Assembly (NCBI RefSeq): GCF_009796825.1
Contig: NZ_CP047030.1
Coordinates: 1,649,501-1,713,500, forward strand
Direction: 5' to 3'
Source: Algibacter sp. L3A6
GTDB lineage: Bacteria; Bacteroidota; Bacteroidia; Flavobacteriales; Flavobacteriaceae
Length of the DNA: 64,000 bases
The notes beneath the pieces are model-generated. The model made no database searches, was not told the origin of the DNA, and saw only the letters and a program-made list of their open reading frames with translations. This document shows, piece after piece, positions 44,719 to 55,146 of this stretch. Within the stretch, counting starts at the first letter, position 1. Every line of letters starts with the position of its first letter. The translations under genes and the position numbers were made by a program.

Positions 44719-45522
44719 TTAATCTAAGTAATAAATATAACCAACGTTAAACCACATAAGCCAATCGTTGTTTTTATTATAATCTAATTGGTGATTAAGT
44801 CCATCAACCCAATCACTAAAGTAAAATTGGCCTCTAAAATCGATCATTAAATCCGAAACGCGATCTAATTTGTAACGCATACCAACACTCATTACAGTAG
44901 AAAAAGTACTGCCTGGTGTTGCATCTACAGATCCGGGATCCCAAAGTGAGTAAAAATTACTGGCATCGGTTACGTCTCCAATTGCTGTTGGATCTGGATT
45001 AGCATAAGTTGTGGTTACGCTAGGAGTAAAGGCTGTATAATGAATTCCTAAACTAACAAACGGCGCTACTCTTGGGCTAAAAGATTGAAAATCGCGAATA
45101 CTTAGTGGGTAAAATTCAATTTGCGTACCAATATCAAAATTTTCAGCAACACCTTCGTGGCCTCTAAGTCTGTTTGCATCGTCTGAGTTTTTGTTAGCAT
45201 CAACCCATCTGCCAACATGTTCTAGATTACTTTTGTTGTATGATATTTCGTTTCGTAATTTAAAATGATCATTAAAATAAGACTCTGTAGTGTAGCAATT
45301 ACAGTCGGCGCGGTATGCAAAATTTAAATAGTGCACAATACCGATTCCAAAACCTGAATTTTCAAAATTTGTACTAGAGTTATCTCTTTGGCCGTAATCT
45401 GCTCTAAATTGAACAGGACCCGCTATAACGCCGATTTCATGTGAAAATCCCAATTGGGAAAATGCTGTTTGATAGGTGGCAAACAAGCAAATAAAACAAG
45501 CTAAACGCTTTAAGTTAAGCAT
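44719..45522 (-). CDS. Outer-membrane beta-barrel protein (THC0290_0291-like)
   Basis: Protein of 267 residues with a signal peptide (about 1-22, AFSQ) and alternating strands typical of a small barrel. It starts with GFSHEIGVIAGPVQFRADYGQRDN and ends in WLMWFNVGYIYYLD, with the terminal aromatic of outer-membrane proteins. I recognise the THC0290_0291 family of Flavobacteriaceae, which has no known function, with moderate certainty. It has a perfect promoter, a strong terminator, and stands divergent from gdhA. Confidence 0.75.
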   Translation of the reverse strand: MLNLKRLACFICLFATYQTAFSQLGFSHEIGVIAGPVQFRADYGQRDNSSTNFENSGFGIGIVHYLNFAYRADCNCYTTESYFNDHFKLRNEISYNKSNLEHVGRWVDANKNSDDANRLRGHEGVAENFDIGTQIEFYPLSIRDFQSFSPRVAPFVSLGIHYTAFTPSVTTTYANPDPTAIGDVTDASNFYSLWDPGSVDATPGSTFSTVMSVGMRYKLDRVSDLMIDFRGQFYFSDWVDGLNHQLDYNKNNDWLMWFNVGYIYYLD

Positions 45523-45556
45523 AATTAAGATACTGTTTTTGAGGCATTAATAAAAG

Positions 45557-45587
45557 CAAATATAGAAAATCTGATGGAACTAGCAAA
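45557..45587 (-). promoter_or_regulatory. Promoter of the beta-barrel gene
   Basis: Minus strand TTTG (45587-45584), 19 bases, TATATTTG (45564-45557), an exact consensus with a leader of about 30 bases. Confidence 0.85.
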
Positions 45588-45668
45588 TGTTTGTAGCATG
45601 TGGACTCGTGTTATTGAATATTCTATTGCGAATTTTTAAAAAATTAAGCTATATTTTTAAAGATAACG

Positions 45669-45676
45669 TATATTTG
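45669..45676 (+). promoter_or_regulatory. -7 box of gdhA
   Basis: TATATTTG, 47 bases before the start codon. No TTTG at -33, so it may need an activator. Confidence 0.6.
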
Positions 45677-45723
45677 CACTCTATAATTGTATATTATATA
45701 ATTTTTAATACATTTTATAATAA

Positions 45724-47067
45724 ATGAAAAATAACATTAAAGCGTTTTTAGACCTGGTAAAAGAACGAAATGGTGATGAGCCTGAGTTTTTACAAGCAGT
45801 AGAAGAAGTTGCGGAAACTGTAATTCCGTACATTGTTAAACACGATATATACTACGGTAAGAATATTTTATTAAGGATGGTTGAGCCTGAGCGTGTTATC
45901 ACGTTTAGAGTGTGCTGGGTAGATGATGATGGTGAGATTCAAGTAAACCGAGGATATAGAATTCAGATGAATTCTGCTATCGGACCTTATAAAGGCGGAT
46001 TGCGTTTTCATCCAACGGTAAATATGAGTATTTTAAAGTTTTTAGCTTTCGAGCAAGTCTTTAAAAATAGTTTAACCACATTACCAATGGGTGGTGGAAA
46101 AGGTGGAAGTGATTTTGATCCAAAAGGAAAAAGTGATAATGAAATTATGCGTTTCTGTCATGCTTTTATGGGTGAATTGTTTAGACATATTGGCCCAAAT
46201 ACCGATGTTCCTGCAGGAGATATTGGTGTTGGATCAAGAGAAATTGGCTTTTTATTCGGGATGTACAAAAAACTTAGAAATGAGTTTACTGGTGTATTAA
46301 CTGGAAAAGGAATGTCTTGGGGTGGATCTTTAATTAGACCGGAGGCAACAGGATATGGCAATGTATATTTTGCACAAAAAATGCTTGAAACTAAAAATGA
46401 TAGTTTTGATGGTAAAGCCGTTGTAATATCAGGTTCTGGTAATGTAGCACAATATGCAGCAGAAAAAGTTTTACAATTAGGTGGAAAAGTACTTACGCTT
46501 TCTGATTCTTCTGGATATATTTATGATGAAGAAGGTATCGATGAAGATAAGTTAGCCTTCGTTATGGATTTGAAAAACATTAAACGTGGTAGAATTAGTG
46601 AATATTTAGAAAGCTACCCGAATGCAACTTTTGTAAAAGGAAGAACACCTTGGGATGTTAAATGTGATATAGCATTACCATGTGCAACACAGAATGAATT
46701 AAATGAAGATGACGCAAAAGCTCTAGTTAAAAATGGTTGTATTTGTGTTAGTGAAGGTGCTAATATGCCATCGACTAAAGAAGCTATAACTGTATTTCAT
46801 GAAGCAAAAATATTATTTGCACCAGGGAAAGCATCTAATGCTGGAGGTGTAGCAACTTCAGGTTTAGAGATGACGCAAAACTCATTGCGTTTTAAATGGA
46901 CCAGAGAAGAAGTGGATACTAAACTAAAGGATATTATGTCTGATATTCATAAATCTTGTTTAGAGTTTGGCGAAGATGAAGATGGCTATGTAGATTACGT
47001 TCGTGGCGCAAACATTGCTGGCTTTGTAAAAGTGGCTGATGCTATGTTGGCACAAGGTGTAGTTTAA
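45724..47067 (+). CDS. gdhA: NADP-specific glutamate dehydrogenase
   Basis: Makes glutamate from 2-oxoglutarate and ammonium. It has 447 residues, the length of the hexameric bacterial/fungal enzyme. The substrate-binding stretch YKGGLRFHPTVN and the active-site LPMGGGKGGSDFDPKGK are present, and the nucleotide-binding motif reads SGSGNVAQYAAEK. The phosphate-binding sequence fits NADP(H) use. It is a single gene with a clear -7 box and terminator. Confidence 0.97.
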   Translation: MKNNIKAFLDLVKERNGDEPEFLQAVEEVAETVIPYIVKHDIYYGKNILLRMVEPERVITFRVCWVDDDGEIQVNRGYRIQMNSAIGPYKGGLRFHPTVNMSILKFLAFEQVFKNSLTTLPMGGGKGGSDFDPKGKSDNEIMRFCHAFMGELFRHIGPNTDVPAGDIGVGSREIGFLFGMYKKLRNEFTGVLTGKGMSWGGSLIRPEATGYGNVYFAQKMLETKNDSFDGKAVVISGSGNVAQYAAEKVLQLGGKVLTLSDSSGYIYDEEGIDEDKLAFVMDLKNIKRGRISEYLESYPNATFVKGRTPWDVKCDIALPCATQNELNEDDAKALVKNGCICVSEGANMPSTKEAITVFHEAKILFAPGKASNAGGVATSGLEMTQNSLRFKWTREEVDTKLKDIMSDIHKSCLEFGEDEDGYVDYVRGANIAGFVKVADAMLAQGVV

Positions 47068-47094
47068 AATATAAAAGCATAATTTTTAATATAT

Positions 47095-47122
47095 AGCCTT
47101 CTGTTTTGCAGAAGGCTTTTTT
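47095..47122 (+). terminator. Terminator of gdhA
   Basis: AGCCTTCTG pairs with CAGAAGGCT around TTTTG, then a T-run. Confidence 0.92.
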
Positions 47123-47161
47123 ATTTATTAATATGAAAGAATCATGGCTATAATATATTTT

Positions 47162-47196
47162 TTTGAAGCTTAATTCGTTAGTTATAAATATATTTG
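47162..47196 (+). promoter_or_regulatory. Promoter of porZ
   Basis: TTTG (47162-47165), 23 bases, TATATTTG (47189-47196). The -7 box is exact and the spacing is at the upper limit. The leader would be about 87 bases. Confidence 0.55.
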
Positions 47197-47289
47197 AATC
47201 GAAATGAGTTCTAAATTGTTTTTTACAGATCAATTTTAAAGTAAATATGGGTTTTAAGTAAGTTGCTTAGCCCTTTATGATACAGGTTA

Positions 47290-49641
47290 ATGATGTTTAA
47301 GAAAGTTATAGTTTTTTTAATTTATATGTTGCCTCTTGTGCAGTTTGCACAAGATTTCTCCAATCTCTGGGAGGGTTACTTTTCATACAATCAGGTAAAC
47401 GAGGTTGTCACCGGAAGAAACAAAATCTATGCAGCTTCAGAAAATGCTATCTTTAGTTTTGACAGTCAAACCAAAACTTTAGAAGAAATTACCACAATAC
47501 AAGGTTTGTCTGGTGAAACCATTTCAACTATATACTATAGTGAAGCTTACGAGCTATTGGTTGTTGGTTATGAAAATGGATTAATTGAAATTGTTTTCGA
47601 CGAAGACGATGATATTTTAACAGTGGTAGATATTGTGAATAAATCTACAATTCTAGATGGTGATAAAAAAATTAATCATATTAACGCTAATGAAAATAAT
47701 GTATATCTATCTACGGGTTATGGTATATCTGTATTCGATTTAGAGCGATTGGAGTTTGGTGATACTTATTTTATTGGTGATGGAGGGATTCAAATAGAAG
47801 TAAGTCAAACAACTATTTTTGGCGATTATATTTATGCGGCATGTCTTGATGGTGGCGGATTAAAAAAAGCACCTATTACAAGTCCTAATTTAATCGATTA
47901 TAAAAACTGGGAGCAAGTAAGTAATGAAGATTTTTTGTCTGTGCAAACAAACGAAAATAAATTATATGCTATAAATACAGGTAAAAGATTATACGAGATT
48001 AATAACGATGTATTAACCAGTTTATTGGTGTTTGCTGATACACCGCTTAAAACAACTAGTTTAAATGAGAAGCTAATAATAACCACAAACAATAATGTTT
48101 TTGTTTACGATATAGATTTTAATTTATTAGCACAAGCTGCAGATAACGCAGATTTTAATACAAACTTTAACTCAGCAACTATAGATGCTGATAATATCTA
48201 TATTGGTACAGATAACTTTGGTGTGTTATCGACTTCAATTTTAAATCCTTTAAATTATGAAGAAATTCACCCAGACGGACCTTTATTGAATACCCCATTT
48301 TCAATTCAAGCTGATGTAAATGGTGTTTGGGTTACGTATGGTGGGTATTCTTTGGCTTACGTTCCGCGTTCAGCTAGTAATGCGGGAGTTAGTCGTTTAA
48401 GTAATGATACTTGGTTTAATGTTAAAACTAGCGATGCTTTTGGAGCCAATTATTTAAATGTTATTTCTGTAAATCCATTAAATAATAAACAAGCTTTCGT
48501 TAGTTCTTTTTTTCAAGGTTTGTTAGAGTTTGATGATAATGTCCCTGCTGTTTTATATAATCAAACCAATAGTGGGCTAGAATCGCTTAAGTTAGCATCT
48601 AGCCCAAATTATACTAGTATTAGGGTTAGTGGCTCTCAATTTGATAATAGTGGATTGTTGTGGACTATTACTAGTTTGGTAGAGCGACCTTTAAAGTCGT
48701 TTAATCCATCAAGTAATCAATGGACTTCTTATAGTTTTGAGTCTTTAATTGATGATGTAATTAATGATAATTTAGGTTTTGGTGATGTTGTTATAGGTAA
48801 TGATAACACAAAATGGATCGCGAGCTATTCTAAAGGTCTAATTGGTTTTAATGAGAATAATGGAAGTCCATTATTAAAGAATATAGATGAAGTCGATGGT
48901 AACTTACCTATTAATTCGGTAAGAGCTTTGGCGGCAGATGATAGAAATCAATTATGGATTGGTACAGATAAAGGTTTAAGAGTTTTGTACAACACATCTA
49001 GCTTTTTTACAGATGAAAGCGCTACTACAGAAGAGGTTATAATTCTTGAAGATGGTATAGCTCGAGAACTTCTCTCGGAACAATACATTACAGACATAAA
49101 GGTAGATGGTGCAAATAATAAATGGATTGGCACCGTTGATGCTGGTGTGTTTTATCTGTCATCCGATGGTCAAGAAACTATTTATCACTTTACAACAGAT
49201 AATTCGCCATTACCTTCAAATGCTATAAATGAAATATCTATAGAAGAAACAAATAGTATTATTTATTTAGCAACAGATAGAGGTTTAGTATCTTTTAAAT
49301 CTGGAGGTTCGGGCTCGTCAGAAGATTTAGAAACTGTTTATGCTTATCCAAATCCGGTACGTCCAAATTTTGATATCGTCGAAAAAAAGGTGAAAATTAA
49401 AAATATTTCCGATAACGTAAATATTAAAATCACCGATATTGAAGGAAACTTGGTAGCCGAGGCACAATCGAGAATTAACCTAAGATATAATAATTACAAC
49501 CTTGAAATAGATGGAGGAACTGTGTTTTGGAATGGAAAAAACATGGCGAATAATATTGTGTCCTCCGGAGTGTATTTAATTATGATTTCCGATTTAGATA
49601 CCTTCGAAACTAAGGTTGTAAAATTAATGGTGGTTAGGTAA
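47290..49641 (+). CDS. porZ: Type IX secretion system protein PorZ
   Basis: Surface component of the type IX secretion attachment complex, which in Porphyromonas delivers anionic lipopolysaccharide to the sortase PorU. The protein has 783 residues with a signal peptide (about 1-20). Two beta-propeller regions follow, with repeating VYAASENAIFSF, IYIGTDNFGVLS, LWIGTDKGLRVL and KWIGTVDAGVFYL motifs. A C-terminal beta-sandwich like a T9SS sorting domain closes it (about 690-783, YAYPNPVRPNF to VVKLMVV). Another in-frame ATG lies 3 bases downstream. It is coupled to recO by a one-base overlap, a gene pair common in Bacteroidota. It supports export of proteins such as the one encoded at 52789-55146. 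Confidence 0.88.
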   Translation: MMFKKVIVFLIYMLPLVQFAQDFSNLWEGYFSYNQVNEVVTGRNKIYAASENAIFSFDSQTKTLEEITTIQGLSGETISTIYYSEAYELLVVGYENGLIEIVFDEDDDILTVVDIVNKSTILDGDKKINHINANENNVYLSTGYGISVFDLERLEFGDTYFIGDGGIQIEVSQTTIFGDYIYAACLDGGGLKKAPITSPNLIDYKNWEQVSNEDFLSVQTNENKLYAINTGKRLYEINNDVLTSLLVFADTPLKTTSLNEKLIITTNNNVFVYDIDFNLLAQAADNADFNTNFNSATIDADNIYIGTDNFGVLSTSILNPLNYEEIHPDGPLLNTPFSIQADVNGVWVTYGGYSLAYVPRSASNAGVSRLSNDTWFNVKTSDAFGANYLNVISVNPLNNKQAFVSSFFQGLLEFDDNVPAVLYNQTNSGLESLKLASSPNYTSIRVSGSQFDNSGLLWTITSLVERPLKSFNPSSNQWTSYSFESLIDDVINDNLGFGDVVIGNDNTKWIASYSKGLIGFNENNGSPLLKNIDEVDGNLPINSVRALAADDRNQLWIGTDKGLRVLYNTSSFFTDESATTEEVIILEDGIARELLSEQYITDIKVDGANNKWIGTVDAGVFYLSSDGQETIYHFTTDNSPLPSNAINEISIEETNSIIYLATDRGLVSFKSGGSGSSEDLETVYAYPNPVRPNFDIVEKKVKIKNISDNVNIKITDIEGNLVAEAQSRINLRYNNYNLEIDGGTVFWNGKNMANNIVSSGVYLIMISDLDTFETKVVKLMVVR

Positions 49642-50360
49642 TGTTAGTTAAAACCAATGCCATTGTGCTCTCTAAACTAAAATATAGAGACAACGATTTA
49701 ATAGTTAAATGCTACACGGAAGAGTTGGGTGTAGTTAGTTTTTTACTTCGCGGTGTTTTAAAAAGCAAAAAAGGAGGTGCTAAAATTGCATATTTTCAAT
49801 TATTATCTCAGTTACATATTACAGTAAATTATAAAGATAGTCGTTCGTTACAAAGCTTAAGTGAGGTGCGATTAAATCATTTGTATAGTAGTTTGCATAC
49901 CAATGTTTTAAAAAGTGCTATCGTTATGTTTTTATCCGAGGTTTTAAGCAGTGCTTTGCGCGAAGAGGAGCAAAACGAAACGCTTTTTAGATATTTAGAA
50001 ACAACACTGTTATGGTTAGATGAGCAAAGTGACTATGCTAATTTTCATTTATTGTTTCTACTCAATCTCACAAAGTATCTCGGTTTTTATCCTGATAGTT
50101 TGGATAGAGAATTAGATCATTTTAATTTAATTGAAGGTAAATTTCAAGTAAGACAAGATATTCGAAATACCATTGCAGGTGAAGATTTAAATCTCCTTAA
50201 AAAACTATTAGAAACAACCTTTAACGACTTGCAAAATGTGAAAATTAACGGAAGGCAAAGGCAATCGTTTTTAAATATGATTTTGCTATATTTTGAACTA
50301 CATTTGGGAAGTTTTAAAACACCAAAATCCTTAAAAATTTTTAATCAAGTTTTTAGTTAA
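49641..50360 (+). CDS. recO: DNA repair protein RecO
   Basis: Recombination mediator of 239 residues that helps load RecA on gaps. The N-terminal OB-fold (about 1-80: KTNAIVLSKLKYRDNDLIVKCYTE, LLRGV) is followed by the helical domain. The zinc-finger cysteines of some RecO proteins are absent, as in many Bacteroidota. The start overlaps the porZ stop (TAATG) and the TonB receptor follows 2 bases after its stop, so the three form one transcript. Confidence 0.92.
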   Translation: MLVKTNAIVLSKLKYRDNDLIVKCYTEELGVVSFLLRGVLKSKKGGAKIAYFQLLSQLHITVNYKDSRSLQSLSEVRLNHLYSSLHTNVLKSAIVMFLSEVLSSALREEEQNETLFRYLETTLLWLDEQSDYANFHLLFLLNLTKYLGFYPDSLDRELDHFNLIEGKFQVRQDIRNTIAGEDLNLLKKLLETTFNDLQNVKINGRQRQSFLNMILLYFELHLGSFKTPKSLKIFNQVFS

Positions 50361-50362
50361 GC

Positions 50363-52771
50363 ATGAAGTCTTTTTACATCATATTTTTCATTCTATTTAC
50401 CTGTGTAAGCTTTGCTCAAAACGTAAAAGTGCTCAACAAAACTACGCAAGAACCTATTTTTGGTGTCGCTATATATAATGTTGATAAATCTAAATCTGAG
50501 ATTACAAATTTTAGAGGCGAAGCTTCTTTAAGTGAGTTCGATGAAGGTGAAGTTATTTATTTTAAACACTTATCACATGTTTTAAAACAAACTACTAAGC
50601 TTATCATGGGTTCTAGAAACAAAATATATCTAGAATCTAACACCGAAGGCCTTCAGGAAATTGTAATATCAGCTTCAAAATTTCAGCAAAACAAAAGAGA
50701 TATTCCTCAAAAAATAGTAAGTCTAAACAGTAAAAATATACAGTTTACTAATCCGCAAACAAGTGCCGATTTATTAGAAACTACAGGCCAAGTTTACGTA
50801 CAAAAAAGTCAAATGGGAGGTGGTAGTCCAATGATACGTGGGTTTTCAACCAATAGATTACTTATCACGGTAGATGGCGTGCGCATGAATAATGCCATTT
50901 TTAGAGGAGGAAACCTTCAAAATGTAATAGCTATCGACCCATTTTCAATTCAAAATACCGAGGTAACACTTGGTGCAGGTTCGGTAATTTATGGTAGTGA
51001 TGCCGTTGGTGGTGTTATGAGTTTCTATACGCAAAAACCGCAATTGTCTTATACAGATTCGCTTTTAGTAAAATCGAATGTTGTAGCGAGATATGCCTCT
51101 GCAAGTAACGAAAAAACAGGGCATTTCGATTTGAATTTAGGTTACAAAAATTGGGGTTTTGTTACTAGTGCGAGTTTTACCGATTTTGGAGATTTAAAAA
51201 TGGGAAAAAATGGACCTGATGATTATTTAAGACCCGAATATGTTGTAGTCACTGCAGAAGGAGATATTGTTCAAGAAAACAACGATCCTTTGGTTCAAAA
51301 ATATTCTGGTTACAATCAGCTTAATTTAATGCAAAAAGTGAGGTATGAGCCTTTAGAAAATTTAAGTTTCGATTTAGGTTTGTTTTACACCACATCATCC
51401 AATATTCCAAGATACGATCGTTTAATCAGGTATCGTAGTGGTACGCTGCGTTCTGCAGAATGGAATTATGGTCCACAAAACTGGTTTATGTCTAATTTAC
51501 AGGTTACTAAATTAAGCAGTAATTCGAATTTGTATGATAAAATTAAAGCAACCGTAGCTTATCAGAATTTTGAAGAAAGCAGAATGGATCGTGATTTTCA
51601 ATCGTCTATCAGGAGTATTCGAGAAGAGGCTGTAGATGCTTACTCCTTTAATTTAGATTTAGAAAAAACTTTAGATTCCAAAACACAATTTTTTTATGGT
51701 TTTGAGTACGTTTATAATAAAGTAACTTCTGATGGAGAGGATGAGAATCTCGAGACTAATACATTAGAACCAACTGTTTCGCGTTACCCAAATGGTGCTA
51801 CTTGGCAATCTGCTGCTGTGTATTCAAGTATAAAATATAAGCCGAATACTAAATTTGTATTTCAGTCAGGTTTACGTTTTAACCATGTGGTTTCTGAGGC
51901 CGATTTTACCGAGAATAATGTCTATTTAAATTTACCTTTTACGGCTTCTAATAACGAAGCAGGTGCACTTACCGGAACGGCTGGAGTGAGTTGGACTCCA
52001 AACAAGATCATGCAATGGAAATTAAATGCATCGTCTGCTTTTAGAGCTCCAAATATTGATGATATTGGTAAGGTTTTCGATTCTGAACCAGGATCTGTTG
52101 TAGTGCCTAATGATAATTTAAAGCCTGAATATGCTTATGGTGGTGAAGTGGGACTGAAGTTGAATTTTAACGAAAGCCTTATTTTAGATTTAAACACGTA
52201 TTACACGTATCTGGATAACGCATTAGTGCGTCGCGATTATAGTTTAAATGGTGAAACTGAAATTATGTACGATGGTGAGTTAAGTAACGTACAAGCTATT
52301 CAAAATGCATCTAAAGCTTGGATTTACGGGTTTGAAGTTGGGTTGAAGTATAAACTATCTAAACAACTTGAGCTTACCTCGCAATACAACATTATAGGTG
52401 GTACAGAAGAAGATGAAGGCATTGAAGTTCCAATTAGGCATGTTGCACCATATTTTGGAAACACACACATTACATGGACTAAAAACAAGTTGAAAGTTGA
52501 TGCTTTTGCAAATTATAATAACGAATTATCTTTTAATCAATTAGCGCCTTCGGAAATTGAAAAAGATTATATCTATGCTTTAGATGCTGATGGCAATCCG
52601 TATTCGCCAGCGTGGTATACGCTTAATTTAAGAACGCAATACCAATGGCGCAAATCAACATCAATTTCCGCAAGTGTAGAAAACATAACCAACCGGCGTT
52701 ACAAAACCTATTCATCTGGAATTGCAGCCGCTGGAATAAATGTTATTTTGGCGTTAAAGTATAGCTTGTAA
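50363..52771 (+). CDS. TonB-dependent receptor downstream of recO
   Basis: Outer-membrane receptor of 802 residues: signal peptide (about 1-18, SFAQ), a carboxypeptidase-regulatory-like domain (about 20-95), then plug (about 115-230: MGGGSPMIRGFSTNRLLITVDGVRMNNAIFRGG, YGSDAVGGV) and a barrel ending in GINVILALKYSL. The plug sequence is close to heme/cobalamin-type receptors rather than SusC, and no SusD gene follows. The ligand cannot be told. It lies 2 bases after recO and is convergent, 17 bases apart, with the T9SS-exported protein gene. Confidence 0.88.
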   Translation: MKSFYIIFFILFTCVSFAQNVKVLNKTTQEPIFGVAIYNVDKSKSEITNFRGEASLSEFDEGEVIYFKHLSHVLKQTTKLIMGSRNKIYLESNTEGLQEIVISASKFQQNKRDIPQKIVSLNSKNIQFTNPQTSADLLETTGQVYVQKSQMGGGSPMIRGFSTNRLLITVDGVRMNNAIFRGGNLQNVIAIDPFSIQNTEVTLGAGSVIYGSDAVGGVMSFYTQKPQLSYTDSLLVKSNVVARYASASNEKTGHFDLNLGYKNWGFVTSASFTDFGDLKMGKNGPDDYLRPEYVVVTAEGDIVQENNDPLVQKYSGYNQLNLMQKVRYEPLENLSFDLGLFYTTSSNIPRYDRLIRYRSGTLRSAEWNYGPQNWFMSNLQVTKLSSNSNLYDKIKATVAYQNFEESRMDRDFQSSIRSIREEAVDAYSFNLDLEKTLDSKTQFFYGFEYVYNKVTSDGEDENLETNTLEPTVSRYPNGATWQSAAVYSSIKYKPNTKFVFQSGLRFNHVVSEADFTENNVYLNLPFTASNNEAGALTGTAGVSWTPNKIMQWKLNASSAFRAPNIDDIGKVFDSEPGSVVVPNDNLKPEYAYGGEVGLKLNFNESLILDLNTYYTYLDNALVRRDYSLNGETEIMYDGELSNVQAIQNASKAWIYGFEVGLKYKLSKQLELTSQYNIIGGTEEDEGIEVPIRHVAPYFGNTHITWTKNKLKVDAFANYNNELSFNQLAPSEIEKDYIYALDADGNPYSPAWYTLNLRTQYQWRKSTSISASVENITNRRYKTYSSGIAAAGINVILALKYSL

Positions 52772-52788
52772 TTTCGGTGTAAGCCTAA

Positions 52789-55146
52789 TTATCTTTTTAT
52801 CGCTTTTTTTGTGATTATTACTCCTGTAGATAATTCCGCTTTAGCGAGATAAATACCTGTTTTTATATTTGGAAAATTAAATGTTTCCGAACTATTTTCA
52901 CCTTTAAATTGATATACTTTTCTGCCAAACAAGTCGTAAATAGCAATCGATTTTAAAGTAGCACTCGTTCCTGTTTTAAAGGTAACACGGTCGCTATCAC
53001 GTTGAATAATTTGAAAAGCACTTTCGTTATTAATAATATCATCAACTGTTAGTGTGTTTTCTTCTTTGAACACTACTTCAAAACGATCTGTAAATGCTCC
53101 TGTTTCCGAAGTAAAGTTGTAATCGCCATCTGATAGGTTATGGGTAATGTTTAGTAAATTATCTTTTAAATAAACCGTGTTATTGTTTAGAAAATCACCT
53201 TGTAGTTGGGCTACGGATAAATTAAAGATTGTTGGAACTTCTACGTTTGTATTAAATCCAAGATTAATTATTTCATTTTGGTTAATACTAGTGTTGCTCT
53301 TACCTTGTATAGCATACATGGCTTCATCATTATTTATTAGCGTATAGAGTGCCGCTGCAAAATTGCCAGACACAATTTTTGGGGCATCATAATACATCCC
53401 ATCGTTACCGTCTGTTGCTCCGTCAACATAACTTATAAGTACTTGGTTGAAGATTCCGTTACCAGAAGTTAAATTAATCCACAATTTATTATCTTGAGTA
53501 TTATTTAAATTTTTAGAAGCGGAGCCTTTAAAAAATTGATTATTACTTGTAATATCTGCCATTCGCATGGAGTTAGTAAAGGTTGCTGTACCAGTAGTTA
53601 AGGCAGGCGTAAAGAATCCTTGTGCAGAAGCAACATAACCAGTAGGTATTTCTGTCGATACACCACCAGCCGTTCCACCACTTCCTATGGTGAAAACAGC
53701 ATAATCATTTAAATCAAAATTAAGAACTTCGTTCCCTGGGTTTGTTGCACTTGGAGGTGTTGCTTGAGACCAGAAATAAGCAGCTCCACTTATTAGGCTA
53801 GAATTAGCTGCCTGAAATGCGGTGAAATCTATAGAAGAAGGATATGGGTTTCCGATAAAATTCCAGTTTACACCAGTGTTGGCTGGGTTTACGGCTATCC
53901 CAACAGTAATGTCTCCAGTGTTAAAATGACCTTCAAAAGTTGCGCTATCGGTAGCGCCTGAAGGGTGTAGTCTTGCCGCCGTAATAGCATAGCCAACTCC
54001 AGGAACCATGGTGTCACTTGAAAGGGCAGGTTGCCAATCGTTGGCATTGTCATCTACATCATCACCATTTGTATCTACAAATTCAGATGCATCAAAATAG
54101 AAACGGCGGTCTCCATCAACATCAGGAAATACATTACCTATGGTTTCGTTAACTACGGGAGAGCTCCAATATGTATAGAAATACCATGCGTTTTTTACAG
54201 GTGTAACTTTATTAAGTACGGCTGTTGCTGGAGGGTTTAGAGTAAAAGTTCCGGCATCATCATTTTGAACAAAATTCCCTCCGGTTTCAACTCTAATTTC
54301 ACCGTCGTTAACGAGTACGTCATTTTCTACTTCAATATAAGTACCGTTGTCTATTGTTAGGATAGCGCCAGCATTTACTGTTAAGCTACAAGCGCTAAAG
54401 CTACCTGCTGAGGTATTGTAGTTAGATGTAATTATAACTTCAGTGGTTAGGTCTGGTGCGGAACTCCAGCTACTTCCATTCCATGTTGCAGTTGTGGGAC
54501 ATGGTGAAAAAACACCCCAAATTTCAATATTATCAATTGCTAAGTCTTCATCACCTGAGTCAAGATTAAAAATAATTTCAAGATCTAGGAGGTCTCCGGT
54601 TCCTAAAATGTTTTGTGTAAATTGAGTAAAGGTATTTGTGATTTCTGTTCCATCCCCAGTTCCGTCAAAGTTAGTGTCTATAAAGGCTGGTGTGTTAAAT
54701 GTACTTCCATCATTTTCTAGCCATAATAAATTAGAAAAAGTTCCTGTGTTATTTATGTCATAATTAAAATGGACATAATCAGGCCGATCCCAATCTTCGT
54801 TAGAATCAGAAGAATCATTTTCAGCCAAGTGAACTCTAAATTCTAAACTAGAATAATTGGTAATGTTGATGTCATTGATGAATAAACGAACGGGAAGGGA
54901 GGCTCCTTCACCATCAAGATCTTCCGCGCCAAAATAATAACTTCCTTGGGCATTTAAGAGATTGAAAGAAGTGGAAATATTTGTTCCATCCGTCCTGATG
55001 AAATAATCGGCCGAAAAATCAGTGAATTCTGGAATATTTGTAATGTAACCGCCAGGAGATTCGAATGTAACTTCTGCAATTTTACTTTGCCCAAACCCAA
55101 AATCAAAGGCTAAAAGCATTAATATTAAAAGGAATAATTTTTTCAA
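52789..55146 (-). CDS. Secreted protein with type IX (type A) sorting domain
   Basis: Secreted protein of 785 residues. A signal peptide (about 1-19, GFGQ) is followed by a jelly-roll-like domain (about 20-215), then TATWNGSSWSSAPDLTTEVIITSNY and a parallel-strand-like stretch. A long beta-rich body follows (GWAFI-type KVTPVKNAWYFYTYWSSPV and NFIGNPYPSSIDF), and the end is a T9SS C-terminal domain (about 710-785: KSIAIYDLFGRKVYQFKG, GIYLAKAELSTG, KKAIKR). The start is TTG; no ATG is suitably placed. I do not recognise a catalytic domain. It is probably a surface adhesin or matrix protein. Confidence 0.82.
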   Translation of the reverse strand: MKKLFLLILMLLAFDFGFGQSKIAEVTFESPGGYITNIPEFTDFSADYFIRTDGTNISTSFNLLNAQGSYYFGAEDLDGEGASLPVRLFINDINITNYSSLEFRVHLAENDSSDSNEDWDRPDYVHFNYDINNTGTFSNLLWLENDGSTFNTPAFIDTNFDGTGDGTEITNTFTQFTQNILGTGDLLDLEIIFNLDSGDEDLAIDNIEIWGVFSPCPTTATWNGSSWSSAPDLTTEVIITSNYNTSAGSFSACSLTVNAGAILTIDNGTYIEVENDVLVNDGEIRVETGGNFVQNDDAGTFTLNPPATAVLNKVTPVKNAWYFYTYWSSPVVNETIGNVFPDVDGDRRFYFDASEFVDTNGDDVDDNANDWQPALSSDTMVPGVGYAITAARLHPSGATDSATFEGHFNTGDITVGIAVNPANTGVNWNFIGNPYPSSIDFTAFQAANSSLISGAAYFWSQATPPSATNPGNEVLNFDLNDYAVFTIGSGGTAGGVSTEIPTGYVASAQGFFTPALTTGTATFTNSMRMADITSNNQFFKGSASKNLNNTQDNKLWINLTSGNGIFNQVLISYVDGATDGNDGMYYDAPKIVSGNFAAALYTLINNDEAMYAIQGKSNTSINQNEIINLGFNTNVEVPTIFNLSVAQLQGDFLNNNTVYLKDNLLNITHNLSDGDYNFTSETGAFTDRFEVVFKEENTLTVDDIINNESAFQIIQRDSDRVTFKTGTSATLKSIAIYDLFGRKVYQFKGENSSETFNFPNIKTGIYLAKAELSTGVIITKKAIKR

